64,000 nucleotides of DNA from Chthoniobacterales bacterium (GCA_039930045.1 JBDSQB010000006.1:62001-126000), one strand, 5' to 3'; shown: positions 29,214-37,998, counted from the first letter of the stretch. Numbers and translations: made by a program. Notes: generated by a model not told the origin, from the letters alone.

Positions 29214-30082
29214 GCACACCAGCCATCGGCATCATCGGCGGGAGCGGTCTTTACCAGATCGAAGGCATCACCGAATCGGAAGAAATCACCGTCGAAACGC
29301 CCTTTGGAGCGCCGAGTGATACGATTGTCACTGGAATGCTCGCCGGTCGCCGGGTGTATTTTCTCCCGCGCCACGGCAAGGGCCACCGCATTCTCCCGCA
29401 GGAAATCAATCACCGCGCCAACATCTACGCGCTGAAATCACTCGGAGTCGCCTGGATCATCTGCGTGACGGCCGTCGGCAGTTTGAAGGAGGAATTTCCG
29501 CCGCGTCATATCGTTTTGCCGGACCAATATTTCGACCGCACGACGCATCGCGAGGGCCACACGTTTTTTGGCAAAGGCATCGTCGCGCATGTGGGTTTCG
29601 CCGATCCGACTTCCAGTGAATTGCGAAAATTGCTCTCCGCCGCGCTGAATGAAATGGAACTCGACCACACCAACGGCGGCACTTACGTGAACATGGACGG
29701 CCCGGCATTTTCCACCCGCGCCGAGTCCAACGTTCACCGGCAGCTCGGTTTCGACGTCGTCGGCATGACAAATCTGCCCGAGGCCAAGCTCGCTCGCGAG
29801 GCCGAGATCGCCCTCGCCACCATCGCCATGATCACCGATTACGATTGCTGGAAAGTGGACGAGGAACCAGTAAGCCTCACGATGGTCATCGGCCATCTCC
29901 TCGCCAATGCCGAGACCGCCAAATCCGTCCTCGCCCGCGTCATTCCGCAGATACCTCTGCAACCCAACTGGCCGGAGCACACGGCATTGGACACGGCCAT
30001 CGTCACGCCGCGCCCATTGTGGCCGGAAGAAACTAGTCGCAAACTCGAAGCCATCCTCTATCGTTTTCTCCAGCAAAAATGA
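29210..30082 (+). CDS. mtnP: S-methyl-5'-thioadenosine phosphorylase
   Basis: 290 residues. Phosphorolysis of methylthioadenosine to adenine and methylthioribose-1-phosphate, first step of methionine salvage. Phosphate-binding GIIGGSGLYQ, PRHGKGHRILP, NHRANIYALK, and the nucleoside site GPAFSTRAES with MTNLPEAKLAREAEI are present. It directly follows vapC (ATGA overlap) and precedes the deacetylase gene (ATGA overlap). Confidence 0.95.
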   Translation: MSTPAIGIIGGSGLYQIEGITESEEITVETPFGAPSDTIVTGMLAGRRVYFLPRHGKGHRILPQEINHRANIYALKSLGVAWIICVTAVGSLKEEFPPRHIVLPDQYFDRTTHREGHTFFGKGIVAHVGFADPTSSELRKLLSAALNEMELDHTNGGTYVNMDGPAFSTRAESNVHRQLGFDVVGMTNLPEAKLAREAEIALATIAMITDYDCWKVDEEPVSLTMVIGHLLANAETAKSVLARVIPQIPLQPNWPEHTALDTAIVTPRPLWPEETSRKLEAILYRFLQQK

Positions 30083-30993
30083 AGGTCCGCATTTCTCTCT
30101 TACTCGTCTCACTTTTGGGCCTCGGCCTGCAAACCGGTTGCGCCCAGGACGCGCTTCCCACCCCGCGCCAGCTCGATTCGACTCCCACTCCGGCGGCTTC
30201 TTTGCCCACTCCAAAACCCCTCGTCAACGAGGCTGCACCGCTCTCCCCTGATCCCGAGATTTCCATGGCCAATTTCACCCCCGGCAAAGCCAACACGTAT
30301 GCCGAGGTTCACATTAAGGGGCCGTATCTCGCGATGACTTTTGACGACGGTCCGAGTAGCGAATACACCCCGACTCTCCTCGACGAACTCAAGAAGCGGA
30401 ACATCAAAGCCACCTTCTTTCTCGTCGGCCAAAACGTAGCGGAATACCCCGATCTGGTGAAACGCATGGTCGCCGAGGGCCACGAAGTCGCCAACCACTC
30501 GTGGTCGCATCCGGCTTTCGCCAAAATGAGCGATGCCGCCGTGCGCAACGAAATCCAGAAAACCCAGGACGCCATCGTTGCCGCCTGTGGTGTGAAACCG
30601 ACCCTGCTGCGCCCGCCTTACGGCTCCGTCACGCAGTCGCAGAAAAAATGGATCCCTGCGGAATTTGGCACGCAGATCATCCTCTGGTCCGTCGATCCGC
30701 TGGACTGGAAACGACCCGGCGAAAGCGTGGTTCGTTCCCGGATTCTGAGCGGCGCGGCGGACGGCGCGATCATTCTGGCGCACGACATTCACGGCGGCAC
30801 GGTGAAGGCGATGCCCGAGACATTCGACCAATTGATCGCGAAAGGTTACAAGTTTGCCACCGTCTCCGAACTGCTCGCCATGGAACAGCCGAAGCCCTCG
30901 CCCACTCCCCGAGTGCTCGCCAAAGCGCCGGTAACCAAGCCAGAAGGCGAGCCGGAGAGCACACCCAAACTCCACTCTAAAAAAGCCCAGTGA
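30079..30993 (+). CDS. Polysaccharide deacetylase lipoprotein
   Basis: 304 residues. Signal peptide with lipobox LQTGC (Cys22), a Thr/Pro-rich spacer, then a NodB deacetylase domain: TFDDGPSSEYTP (catalytic Asp pair), HEVANHSWSHPAF (His-x3-His), LLRPPYGSVT, WSVDPLDW and ILAHDIHGGT. Likely acts on peptidoglycan or surface glycans at the outer membrane or periplasm. Proline-rich C-terminus. Confidence 0.9.
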   Translation: MKVRISLLLVSLLGLGLQTGCAQDALPTPRQLDSTPTPAASLPTPKPLVNEAAPLSPDPEISMANFTPGKANTYAEVHIKGPYLAMTFDDGPSSEYTPTLLDELKKRNIKATFFLVGQNVAEYPDLVKRMVAEGHEVANHSWSHPAFAKMSDAAVRNEIQKTQDAIVAACGVKPTLLRPPYGSVTQSQKKWIPAEFGTQIILWSVDPLDWKRPGESVVRSRILSGAADGAIILAHDIHGGTVKAMPETFDQLIAKGYKFATVSELLAMEQPKPSPTPRVLAKAPVTKPEGEPESTPKLHSKKAQ

Positions 30994-32681
30994 AACTCGG
31001 GGCGGACTACCTGCAAGCCCGCGCCGCCCTGCAAAATGCGCTGGCCGAATTGGCCGATCTCGCCCGCGCCAGCAAGGCGGAAAATGACACCCTCGCCACC
31101 GTGGCCTCGCTGGGCCAGCAACTCAGCGAGCCGTTTCTTTTCGTCGTTGCCGGTGAGGTCAAAGCCGGAAAATCCTCCTTGCTCAACGCCCTCTTCGGAC
31201 AGGAATTTTGCCGCGTCGATGTCCTGCCCGCGACCGACCGCATTTACCTCTTCAAACACGGCGAGACCGCCGAGGACGTGGACATCAACGCCCACTTCGC
31301 CGAGCTGCACCGGCCCATCGAGTTTCTGCGCGACTTCAACATCGTCGATACGCCCGGCACGAACTCGATCATCGCCGAGCACCAGGAAATCACCGAGCGC
31401 TTCGTCCCGCTGGCCGACCTGATTTTATTCGTCTTCAGCGTCACCAATCCGTGGGGCGCGTCGGCGTGGGAATTCATGGCGTTTATCCAGCAGAAATGGC
31501 TGAAAAAAGTCGCCTTCGTCGTGCAGCAAGCCGACCTGCGTTCGCCATCGGACTTGGAGCGGATTGAAAGTCACCTGCGCCAGACTTCGCTGCAAAAACT
31601 GGGCGTCGAGTGTCCCGTTTTCTCCGTTTCCGCCAGGCTCGCGCTCGAATCGCGGCAAACCGGCGACCCATTGAAATGGAACTCGAGTCAGTTTCAAAAA
31701 CTGGAAGACTTCATCAATCAGTCCGTCGCCGGCGGCGAATTGCGTCAGGAGAAACTCGCGTCCATTCGCCGGACAGCGGGCGTCGTTCTCCGCGATTTGC
31801 AGCAGAAAACACAGAACGCGCTCGCCATTATCGAGCAGGATTTCGTTCGCCTCACCGAGCTGAAAACCATCCTCGCGCAACGCCGCGAACAATCGCTGCG
31901 CCAGATCGGCGGCTTCCTGCGAACCGTCGAGCAAGCCTGCGACAAATGCCGCATTCGAGGCGAGGAAGTCTTGCGCGAACGGCTCACCCTCATGGGCACC
32001 TTCAAGCTCATGCTGCATAAGGGCGAATGGCAGCAGGATTTCCAGAAACGGGTCGAAAGCGACTTGCAGGAAGCCGTTCAGCGGGAGATCAAACGTGGCC
32101 TCGACCTCATCGAAGGCGACCTGAAATCCCTCTGGCAATCGCTCCACGAGAGCCTGCAACGCGGCTTCACCGGCGAAAGCGCAGATCGGCTGCAGGCCGC
32201 GCGACTCTTCCTCGATCAACGCGCCGAGGTCGTCCGCAAACTCGACCTCACTTTGCTGGAACAGATGTCGGATCGACGCATTGAAACCCAACTCCAATCC
32301 CTTTTCGGCGAAACCGCTGCCTGGCTGCGCGTCCCCGGAGCCATCACGGCCGTCGGCGGAGTCGCTACCGTCATCGCCGCCCTCACGCACGTCGCCATAT
32401 TGGATGTCACCGGCACCGTCGCCGCCGTGGGAGCCGTGGGCGGAACCATTGTGGCCGTCTTCAAACGCGGTCAAATCCTCCGCGAATACGCCCAGCAAAT
32501 GTCCAAAAAACGCGACGCTCTGGTCACCGCCCTCGACGATCAACTGAAACACGCCATCGCGCTCTTTTACCAGGATCTCGCCGCGACCTTTGCCCCATTG
32601 GAAGACTTCTGTAACGCCGAAAAAGCCCGTTTCGAGCCCCTCGTCCAGAGTGCGATGGAACTCGAATCCAAATTGCTATGA
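30990..32681 (+). CDS. Bacterial dynamin-like GTPase
   Basis: 563 residues, GTG start in a GTGA overlap with the deacetylase gene. GTPase domain: P-loop GEVKAGKSSLLNAL (about residues 55-63), G2 region LPATDR, G3 DTPGTNSI (Asp120), G4-like VVQQADL where TKxD/NKxD has become QQAD. Long helical stalk follows, with a hydrophobic segment at about 450-491 that would insert in or pass through the membrane. Such proteins remodel membranes; the specific role is unknown. Confidence 0.88.
   Translation: MKLGADYLQARAALQNALAELADLARASKAENDTLATVASLGQQLSEPFLFVVAGEVKAGKSSLLNALFGQEFCRVDVLPATDRIYLFKHGETAEDVDINAHFAELHRPIEFLRDFNIVDTPGTNSIIAEHQEITERFVPLADLILFVFSVTNPWGASAWEFMAFIQQKWLKKVAFVVQQADLRSPSDLERIESHLRQTSLQKLGVECPVFSVSARLALESRQTGDPLKWNSSQFQKLEDFINQSVAGGELRQEKLASIRRTAGVVLRDLQQKTQNALAIIEQDFVRLTELKTILAQRREQSLRQIGGFLRTVEQACDKCRIRGEEVLRERLTLMGTFKLMLHKGEWQQDFQKRVESDLQEAVQREIKRGLDLIEGDLKSLWQSLHESLQRGFTGESADRLQAARLFLDQRAEVVRKLDLTLLEQMSDRRIETQLQSLFGETAAWLRVPGAITAVGGVATVIAALTHVAILDVTGTVAAVGAVGGTIVAVFKRGQILREYAQQMSKKRDALVTALDDQLKHAIALFYQDLAATFAPLEDFCNAEKARFEPLVQSAMELESKLL
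32650..32669 (+). repeat. 20-bp direct repeat, left copy
   Basis: GTGCGATGGAACTCGAATCC inside the last codons of the dynamin-like gene; the same 20 bases recur exactly at 33228-33247, the other side of the pseudopilin-like gene. Confidence 0.9.
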
Positions 32682-33226
32682 ACTGGGTCGGCAAAGTCGC
32701 TCTCGGTGTTTTTGCCGCAGTGGTGATTTTAGGAATTTTTTTCCCGATGGTTGAAGATAGGCCCACGTTCTGTGCAAAGCCCGCGGCTCATAATGATGTC
32801 CAACAACTCACAAACGCACTCAAAGCCTTCTACACGGAATACGGTCATTACCCTGAAATCTCTCGTGAATGCGTTCCGTCCGATGGTCGGCTGATGTCCA
32901 TCTTGAAAGGCGAAGACCACGAGCAAAACCCTCGCAAAGTTGTCTTCATCGAAGTTCAGGAGGCTAGGAAAAAAAGCGGACGCTGGATCAATGGAATCCA
33001 TCCACAAACAGGCGCATGGCTCGATCCCTATGGAGCTCCGTTTTGGGTGAAAATCGACACGGACTACAACGGAATTATTCCAAATCCCTACTCCGATGCC
33101 AAAGCTGGCCCCCGCGAAATCAATGCAGGCGTAATCGTCTGGTCAGCGGGCAAAGACGGCATCTTCGGTAATCCGAACGCGCACGGCCAATTCCAAAACT
33201 CCGACGACGTTCTTTCTTGGCAATAG
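32678..33226 (+). CDS. Pseudopilin-like (GspG-type) membrane-anchored protein
   Basis: 182 residues. An N-terminal single membrane helix (KVALGVFAAVVILGIFFPMV) is followed by a globular domain with NDVQQLTNALKAFYTEYGHYPE and a GspG-like end containing LDPYGAPFWVKIDTDYNG and WSAGKDGIFG. This is the layout of type II secretion major pseudopilin-related proteins, without a clear prepilin-peptidase glycine cut site. Overlaps the dynamin-like gene by 4 bases; flanked by a 20-bp direct repeat. Confidence 0.8.
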   Translation: MNWVGKVALGVFAAVVILGIFFPMVEDRPTFCAKPAAHNDVQQLTNALKAFYTEYGHYPEISRECVPSDGRLMSILKGEDHEQNPRKVVFIEVQEARKKSGRWINGIHPQTGAWLDPYGAPFWVKIDTDYNGIIPNPYSDAKAGPREINAGVIVWSAGKDGIFGNPNAHGQFQNSDDVLSWQ

Positions 33227-33227
33227 G

Positions 33228-33247
33228 GTGCGATGGAACTCGAATCC
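33228..33247 (+). repeat. 20-bp direct repeat, right copy
   Basis: Exact copy of the left repeat, just after the pseudopilin-like gene's stop codon, in otherwise non-coding sequence. Confidence 0.9.
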
Positions 33248-33303
33248 CCCGCCATTTGCGAGGGCTCAAGAACCGTGCGCAAGTTGTTGATTCAAGACAG
33301 TTT

Positions 33304-33492
33304 GCAGCAATTGCCAGCCCGGAAACACTGAAAGTTAGCGCGAAAACATTGAAGATTAGCGCTGCAACATTTCCCATTAAGACCGCGACGTTTCAAATTA
33401 AGGCTGCAACATCTCCGATTAGTCCCGCAACGTCGTTCGCTCCGCTGAAAACAGCTTCCATTTCACTCTCAACGTCCCCGATGGGAGTTTCA
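33304..33492. repeat. 21-bp-period array 1
   Basis: Eight clear units of exactly 21 bases from 33325, plus a less similar unit before them. Each begins AC[A/G] and most carry ATTA at positions 10-13 and CGCA or TGCA at the end. One frame would encode a heptad repeat (T-x-x-I-x-x-A), but no start, RBS or family supports a protein. It fills most of the 340-base gap before the rpsI terminator; that gap holds nothing else recognisable. Confidence 0.85.
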
Positions 33493-33512
33493 GCGGACTC
33501 ACCGCCCAACAA

Positions 33513-33542
33513 AACAGCCGCAAACTGACGTTTGCGGCTGTT
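33513..33542 (-). terminator. Terminator of the rplM-rpsI operon
   Basis: Perfect 13-bp stem (AACAGCCGCAAAC with its complement) and a 4-base loop, 25 bases after the rpsI stop; the minus strand continues TTTTGTTG. A strong, intrinsic-type terminator. Confidence 0.8.
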
Positions 33543-33566
33543 CGATAAAGAAATCGTCTCGGCGGA

Positions 33567-33962
33567 TTAGCGCTTGGAGAACTGGAAGCGCTTGCGGGCG
33601 CCGGGCTGACCCGATTTTTTGCGTTCCTTCATGCGCGGGTCGCGGGTGAGGAGTCCTTCCTCTTTCAAAGTGCCACGAAGAGCGGGGTCAAATTGCAGCA
33701 AAGCGCGGGAAACAGCGAGCTTGATGGCTCCAGCCTGGCCATTGACGCCGCCGCCGGAGGTGTTTACGCGGAGATCAAATTGATTGATCGTTTTGGCGGT
33801 GTGGAAAGCGTGCAAAACGGTGTTTTGCAGGTTCAAGGTCGGGAAATAGTCTTCGAAGGACTTGCCGTTGACTTCGATTTTTCCGGTGCCGGAGATGAGG
33901 CGGATGCGGGCGACGGCGGTTTTGCGACGGCCAGTGGCGATGTATTCCTGTGTGGTGGACAT
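33567..33962 (-). CDS. rpsI: 30S ribosomal protein S9
   Basis: 131 residues from MSTTQEYIATGRRKTAVARI. S9 hallmarks GRRKTAVARIRL, VNTSGGGVNGQAGAIKLAVSRAL and the basic tail GARKRFQFSKR are present. The tail contacts P-site tRNA. The upstream in-frame ATG is ignored because it falls in the rplM coding end. Four bases separate it from rplM. Confidence 0.97.
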   Translation of the reverse strand: MSTTQEYIATGRRKTAVARIRLISGTGKIEVNGKSFEDYFPTLNLQNTVLHAFHTAKTINQFDLRVNTSGGGVNGQAGAIKLAVSRALLQFDPALRGTLKEEGLLTRDPRMKERKKSGQPGARKRFQFSKR

Positions 33963-33966
33963 AAAA

Positions 33967-34398
33967 TTAGGCGAGGGCGATGGCGGCTGGATTCTGCGCT
34001 TCGTGCGGATGCTCGGCTCCGGCATACACCTTGAGTTTCGTGTAAGTGGAACGTCCGAGGCGGTTATGGGGAATCATTCCGCGAACAGCGCGCTCGATGA
34101 GCAACTCGGGATGACGCGCCTGACGGGCCTTGAAAGTCTCGGATTTATGGCCGCCGACGAAGCCGGAGAAGCTCATGTATTCCTTGGCGACTTCTTTTTT
34201 GCCGAGGACTTTGACTTCCTTGGCGTTGATCACGACGACGAAATCGCCGGTGTCCACGTGCGGGGTGTAGATGGCTTTGTGTTTGCCACGAAGCAGGGTG
34301 GCGGCGCGCTCGGCGACGCGGCCGAGGACTTGATCCTTGGCGTCGATGATCCACCATTTGCGGGTGACTTCGTTGGCTTTAGCTGAAAATGTGCTCAT
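33967..34398 (-). CDS. rplM: 50S ribosomal protein L13
   Basis: 143 residues from MSTFSAKANEVTRKWWIIDA. Typical L13 features: RKWWIIDAKDQVLGRVA, GDFVVVINAKEV, SETFKARQARHPELLIERAVRGMIPHN. First gene of the conserved rplM-rpsI operon. Start chosen at the family's usual N-terminus, nine codons after an upstream ATG. Confidence 0.97.
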   Translation of the reverse strand: MSTFSAKANEVTRKWWIIDAKDQVLGRVAERAATLLRGKHKAIYTPHVDTGDFVVVINAKEVKVLGKKEVAKEYMSFSGFVGGHKSETFKARQARHPELLIERAVRGMIPHNRLGRSTYTKLKVYAGAEHPHEAQNPAAIALA

Positions 34399-34477
34399 AA
34401 ATGCGGTTTCCCGAGACTTCTGCAAGGGGCGGTGAAATTAGGGAATGCTCCGTGGGTTGTCAAACGGAATTCCATGG

Positions 34478-35251
34478 TTATTTGGCGGATTTTGTATTCC
34501 GGCGGATAAATTCCCCGGCGAGGGCGGTGTAGGCAAAGGCGCCGAGGCTGCTCGGGTCGTATTCGATGATCGGTTTTCCGAAGCTGGGAGCTTCGCCGAG
34601 TCGGACGGAGCGGGGGATCATCGTGTCGTAGAGCACCTCGGGAAAATGCGCTCTAACTTCGGCGACGACCTGCTGATTGAGGTTCGTCCGCTTGTCGTAC
34701 ATCGTGATGACGATCCCCTCGACCTTCAGGCCGGGGTTTACGGAATTGAGTTGCTCGGTGACTTGCATGATGCGGGTGAGGCCTTCGAGGGCAAAATATT
34801 CCGATTGCAACGGCACCAGCACCAGGTCGGCGGCGGCGAGTGCGTTGGTCATCAAAATTCCGAGCGACGGAGGGCAATCGAGGAGGATGAAATCGTAGGG
34901 CGACTTCTTGCGCATCGGAGCGAGCGCGGCTTTCAGGCGAACGAGGTGGTCGTCGAGCCGGGCGACTTCGACTTCCACGCCAGCCAGATCGAGATCGGCG
35001 GGGACGAGCGACAGATTTTCGTAACGCGTTTCCACCACGTTGTCGGTCAGCTTGGACTCGCCGAGGAGCGGGCCGTAGCAGCTCTTGTCTTTGGTCTCGC
35101 TCATGCCGAGGGCGCTGGTGGCGTTGCCCTGTGGGTCGAGGTCAACGAGGAGAATTTTGCGTCCCATGAGAGCGAGACACGCCGCCAGATTGACGGAGGT
35201 GGTGGTTTTTCCAACACCGCCTTTTTGATTGGCAACAGCGACGATCTTCAT
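34478..35251 (-). CDS. ParA/Soj-type ATPase
   Basis: 257 residues from MKIVAVANQKGGVGKTTTSV. Deviant Walker A KGGVGKTT, Walker A' LVDLDPQGNATSAL and Walker B FILLDCPPSLG, matching Soj/ParA chromosome segregation ATPases. ParB is not beside it, which is unusual since parA and parB are normally neighbours; it could be chromosomal Soj with parB elsewhere or an orphan positioning ATPase. Divergent from the CruF-like gene. The extension upstream of this ATG is not family-like. Confidence 0.9.
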   Translation of the reverse strand: MKIVAVANQKGGVGKTTTSVNLAACLALMGRKILLVDLDPQGNATSALGMSETKDKSCYGPLLGESKLTDNVVETRYENLSLVPADLDLAGVEVEVARLDDHLVRLKAALAPMRKKSPYDFILLDCPPSLGILMTNALAAADLVLVPLQSEYFALEGLTRIMQVTEQLNSVNPGLKVEGIVITMYDKRTNLNQQVVAEVRAHFPEVLYDTMIPRSVRLGEAPSFGKPIIEYDPSSLGAFAYTALAGEFIRRNTKSAK

Positions 35252-35347
35252 GCGGTCGGCGAGTAAACCGCAGTTCCTGCGCGCCGACAAACCTATTTCG
35301 CCACCCGCGTGCTTCTGTATAGAGTCGCGGATGGAAAATCGCGTCCG

Positions 35348-36076
35348 ATGAGAACTGAAACGCTGCATCGCTGGCTCTGGCGGACGTTCCTTTTCTGGAC
35401 ACTGGTCGAGGGCGTCGTGCTGACGTTCGACATCGGCGCGGCGCAGGCGAAAAACGGAGCGCCTTCCGGTCTCCAATCGACTTGCATCGCCCTCTTGCGA
35501 GCCACCGACGCCATCTGGATCGTGCTGGCGGCGGCGTTTGTTTACATCGACCTCATCCGCCGCGAAGGCCTCCCGGTCGCCCGCCGCGCCGCGATTGCGA
35601 TCTTACTCGGCTCTGGGCTGGTCGCCGGTCTTGGGGCGAAAACGGGATTTCCTTTTGGCCCATTCATTTTTACCGGCCAGATGGGCGCGAAAATTGCGGG
35701 CGTTCCCTTTGCCGTTCCCTTACTCTGGATGGTGATTCTGGTGGCATCCCGCTACACCGTCCTGCATTTCTGGGAACACGCCCGGCGCTGGCAAATCGCT
35801 GTCGGTACCGGACTTCTGGCCGTCGCCACCGATGCGAGTCTGGAGTGGATCGCCTGGAAAATTCGCGCTTGGTGGCTCTGGTATTTCCCGCTGGCCAACA
35901 CGCCAAACTGGCCGCCGTTGCAAAACTTTCCGAGCTGGTTTTGCCTCGCCGCGCTGCTGGCGTGGTTCGCGTTTCCGGCGTCGCGACCGGTCGGACGTCA
36001 TATCCAACCGGTGATTTTGCTCGGGCTCCTGAACCTCGTTTTCTGGGTCACGCTGGCTGTGCGCTGGCCGCGATAA
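35348..36076 (+). CDS. Carotenoid biosynthesis protein (CruF/DUF422-like)
   Basis: 242 residues, about seven membrane helices. FPFGPFIFTGQMGAKIAGVPFAVP matches the CruF / bisanhydrobacterioruberin hydratase family signature, and the end NTPNWPPLQNFPSWFCLA is typical. CruF hydrates the psi end of a carotenoid. No other carotenoid gene is in the window. The ATG at 35348 is preferred over an upstream frame extension. Confidence 0.83.
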   Translation: MRTETLHRWLWRTFLFWTLVEGVVLTFDIGAAQAKNGAPSGLQSTCIALLRATDAIWIVLAAAFVYIDLIRREGLPVARRAAIAILLGSGLVAGLGAKTGFPFGPFIFTGQMGAKIAGVPFAVPLLWMVILVASRYTVLHFWEHARRWQIAVGTGLLAVATDASLEWIAWKIRAWWLWYFPLANTPNWPPLQNFPSWFCLAALLAWFAFPASRPVGRHIQPVILLGLLNLVFWVTLAVRWPR

Positions 36077-36079
36077 CAC

Positions 36080-37306
36080 TCAAACTCGACTTGCCGCCAG
36101 CAGGATGCCTGCGGCTTTGTCGAGCGTTTCTTGGTATTCGCGAGCCGGATCGGAGTCGGCCACGATTCCCGCACCGACCGCGAAACTGACTTGGTCGCCT
36201 TGCTGGCAAATCGTCCGGATCGCGATGCTAAACTGGCTCTCTCCGTTGTAGCCAAAATACCCGATCGCGCCCGTGTAAATGCCGCGCTCGCGCTGCTCCA
36301 GTTCGCGAATAATTTCCCGGGCTCGATGCTTCGGCGCACCCGTGATCGAGCCTCCGGGAAAGCAGGCCGCGAGAGCCGCGACGTGGCTGACATTCGACCG
36401 CAACTCACCTTCGACCGTCGAGACGAGATGGAAGACTTGCTCGTAGCGCTCCAGTTTCAAAAGCTCGGTCACGCGCACACTGCCATACTCGCAAATCTGC
36501 CCGAGATCGTTGCGCTCCAGGTCGGTGATCATGACCAGCTCCGACACTTCCTTCGGCGATGTGATCAGCTCGTAAGCGGCCAGCTCGTCGCGTTCCTGGT
36601 CGGCGGCGCGGGGCCGGGTGCCCTTGATCGGACGCGTGACGATGTGGCGTCCGCTTATTTTTAGAAACAACTCCGGCGACGAGGAAATGATCTGGGTTCC
36701 ATTCAAATCGAGGAACGCCGAATACGGCGCAGGCGAGTAGTGTCGCAACAGCTCGAACAACGCAAAACCCTCGCCGCTCCAAGTCGCCTCAAACTCGTGC
36801 GTGACGTTGACCTGATAAATGTCGCCCGCCGCGATCCAGTCCTTCGCCAGCGCGACTTGCCGGCAATATTCGTCGCCGGAAAGCGTGGCGCGGAAGTGGA
36901 GTTTCTCATTCGCATGGAACTCGACTGGAGCCGCGATTTTTTCTACCAGTCGGCTGCTGCCAAACCAGCGCTGCTGCCCGTGATCGTAAACCAGCAGATC
37001 GTCGTAGAAGCCGAAGCAAAATTTTCCCTCGTAGCTGACGAACCCGATTGCCGCGCCGACAGGCCAGCCCTGGTCGGACGTCACGCGCTGACGTTTCGCG
37101 ACCTCAGCCTCCAGTTCAGGAAAATCCGTTCCCTCCAGAACGCAGTCGGGTTCGACTCCGATGATCGAGATCTGACCCGCCGCTGCCGTCACGGAATCCA
37201 GAAACACGAACCCGGCGCAGGTTCGCAACCCCGCGGCCACTTCCCACGGCGTGAGGTCCAGGGCGAGCGACGAAAAAGCGGAAATGGTGGGCGGGTGCGT
37301 CGCCAT
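36080..37306 (-). CDS. pabB: Aminodeoxychorismate synthase component I
   Basis: 408 residues from MATHPPTISAFSSLALDL. Chorismate-utilising fold with the catalytic Lys in TRPIKGTRPR, which distinguishes PabB from TrpE (PIAGT). Also TDLERNDLGQ, FPGGSITGAPK and IYTGAIGYFG. Makes aminodeoxychorismate for p-aminobenzoate and folate. The partner PabA is not nearby. Converges with the CruF-like gene, 3 bases apart. Confidence 0.93.
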   Translation of the reverse strand: MATHPPTISAFSSLALDLTPWEVAAGLRTCAGFVFLDSVTAAAGQISIIGVEPDCVLEGTDFPELEAEVAKRQRVTSDQGWPVGAAIGFVSYEGKFCFGFYDDLLVYDHGQQRWFGSSRLVEKIAAPVEFHANEKLHFRATLSGDEYCRQVALAKDWIAAGDIYQVNVTHEFEATWSGEGFALFELLRHYSPAPYSAFLDLNGTQIISSSPELFLKISGRHIVTRPIKGTRPRAADQERDELAAYELITSPKEVSELVMITDLERNDLGQICEYGSVRVTELLKLERYEQVFHLVSTVEGELRSNVSHVAALAACFPGGSITGAPKHRAREIIRELEQRERGIYTGAIGYFGYNGESQFSIAIRTICQQGDQVSFAVGAGIVADSDPAREYQETLDKAAGILLAASRV

Positions 37307-37383
37307 GAGCGAGTTTTGGCAGCGGGCTGAAATGGGTGCAAACGCATTCTTTGCAAACGGCGCGAATTTGTTACCTTGGCCTC

Positions 37384-37998
37384 GTGAAGACACCACTTAT
37401 CGCCCTCGCCGCCTGCTGCGCATTCACTTTGGCCCAGGCCCTCAGCCCGAAGCCGAAGGACGATTCCACCGCCGCCACGCAGGAGGCCACCGAGCAATCT
37501 GTTCTCCCCGAGGAACCGCTTCTCAGCACGCCCACACCCGAGCCGAGCCCGGATCTGAGCGGCATGGCTGTCCAGCCATTGCCCTCGGGCGGCATCATTC
37601 CGCTGAGCGGCCCGACCGTGGATGAGCAACGCAAACTCGCGGAGGCTTTCCGATCGGCCAAGACCGAGGCGGAGGAAAATTTTACCCTCGCCGACATCAA
37701 GCTGCGGGCCTTTGCCGCGCCGACGGAACGTGAGAAACGCGCCCTGCTGCGTGAGTATTATCAGGCCATCGAGACGCACATCAGCCAGACCTCGCCCGCG
37801 CTCAAGACGCAGGCGCAGGCATGGTCGTTTGCCCAGCAAAACCGCCTCGCCCGCATTCGCACCGAGCCCGATTACAAGGCTCCCACCAAACCGGCGGCCC
37901 TGGTTCAGACAAAGTCCGAGGGCGCGGACAGCCCCGACAGCGAGGCCAAGGCCCCGACCGGCGAACGATCCGACCTCCAGCCGTCTCTGGAGAATTGA
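37384..37998 (+). CDS. Exported hypothetical protein, Pro/Glu-rich
   Basis: 204 residues with a GTG start giving VKTPLIALAACCAFTLAQALS, a signal peptide. A Pro/Glu-rich disordered stretch precedes a helical charged domain (AEAFRSAKTEAEENFTLADI, EREKRALLREYYQAIETHI), and the end is again disordered. No family recognised. It is divergent from pabB with about 77 bases between starts. Confidence 0.75.
   Translation: MKTPLIALAACCAFTLAQALSPKPKDDSTAATQEATEQSVLPEEPLLSTPTPEPSPDLSGMAVQPLPSGGIIPLSGPTVDEQRKLAEAFRSAKTEAEENFTLADIKLRAFAAPTEREKRALLREYYQAIETHISQTSPALKTQAQAWSFAQQNRLARIRTEPDYKAPTKPAALVQTKSEGADSPDSEAKAPTGERSDLQPSLEN

Noticed and set aside
33217-33528. 103-codon frame over 21-bp array 1 as a heptad-repeat protein
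   Set aside because: No RBS or family, and the other arrays with the same period are not convincingly coding; kept as a repeat array instead.
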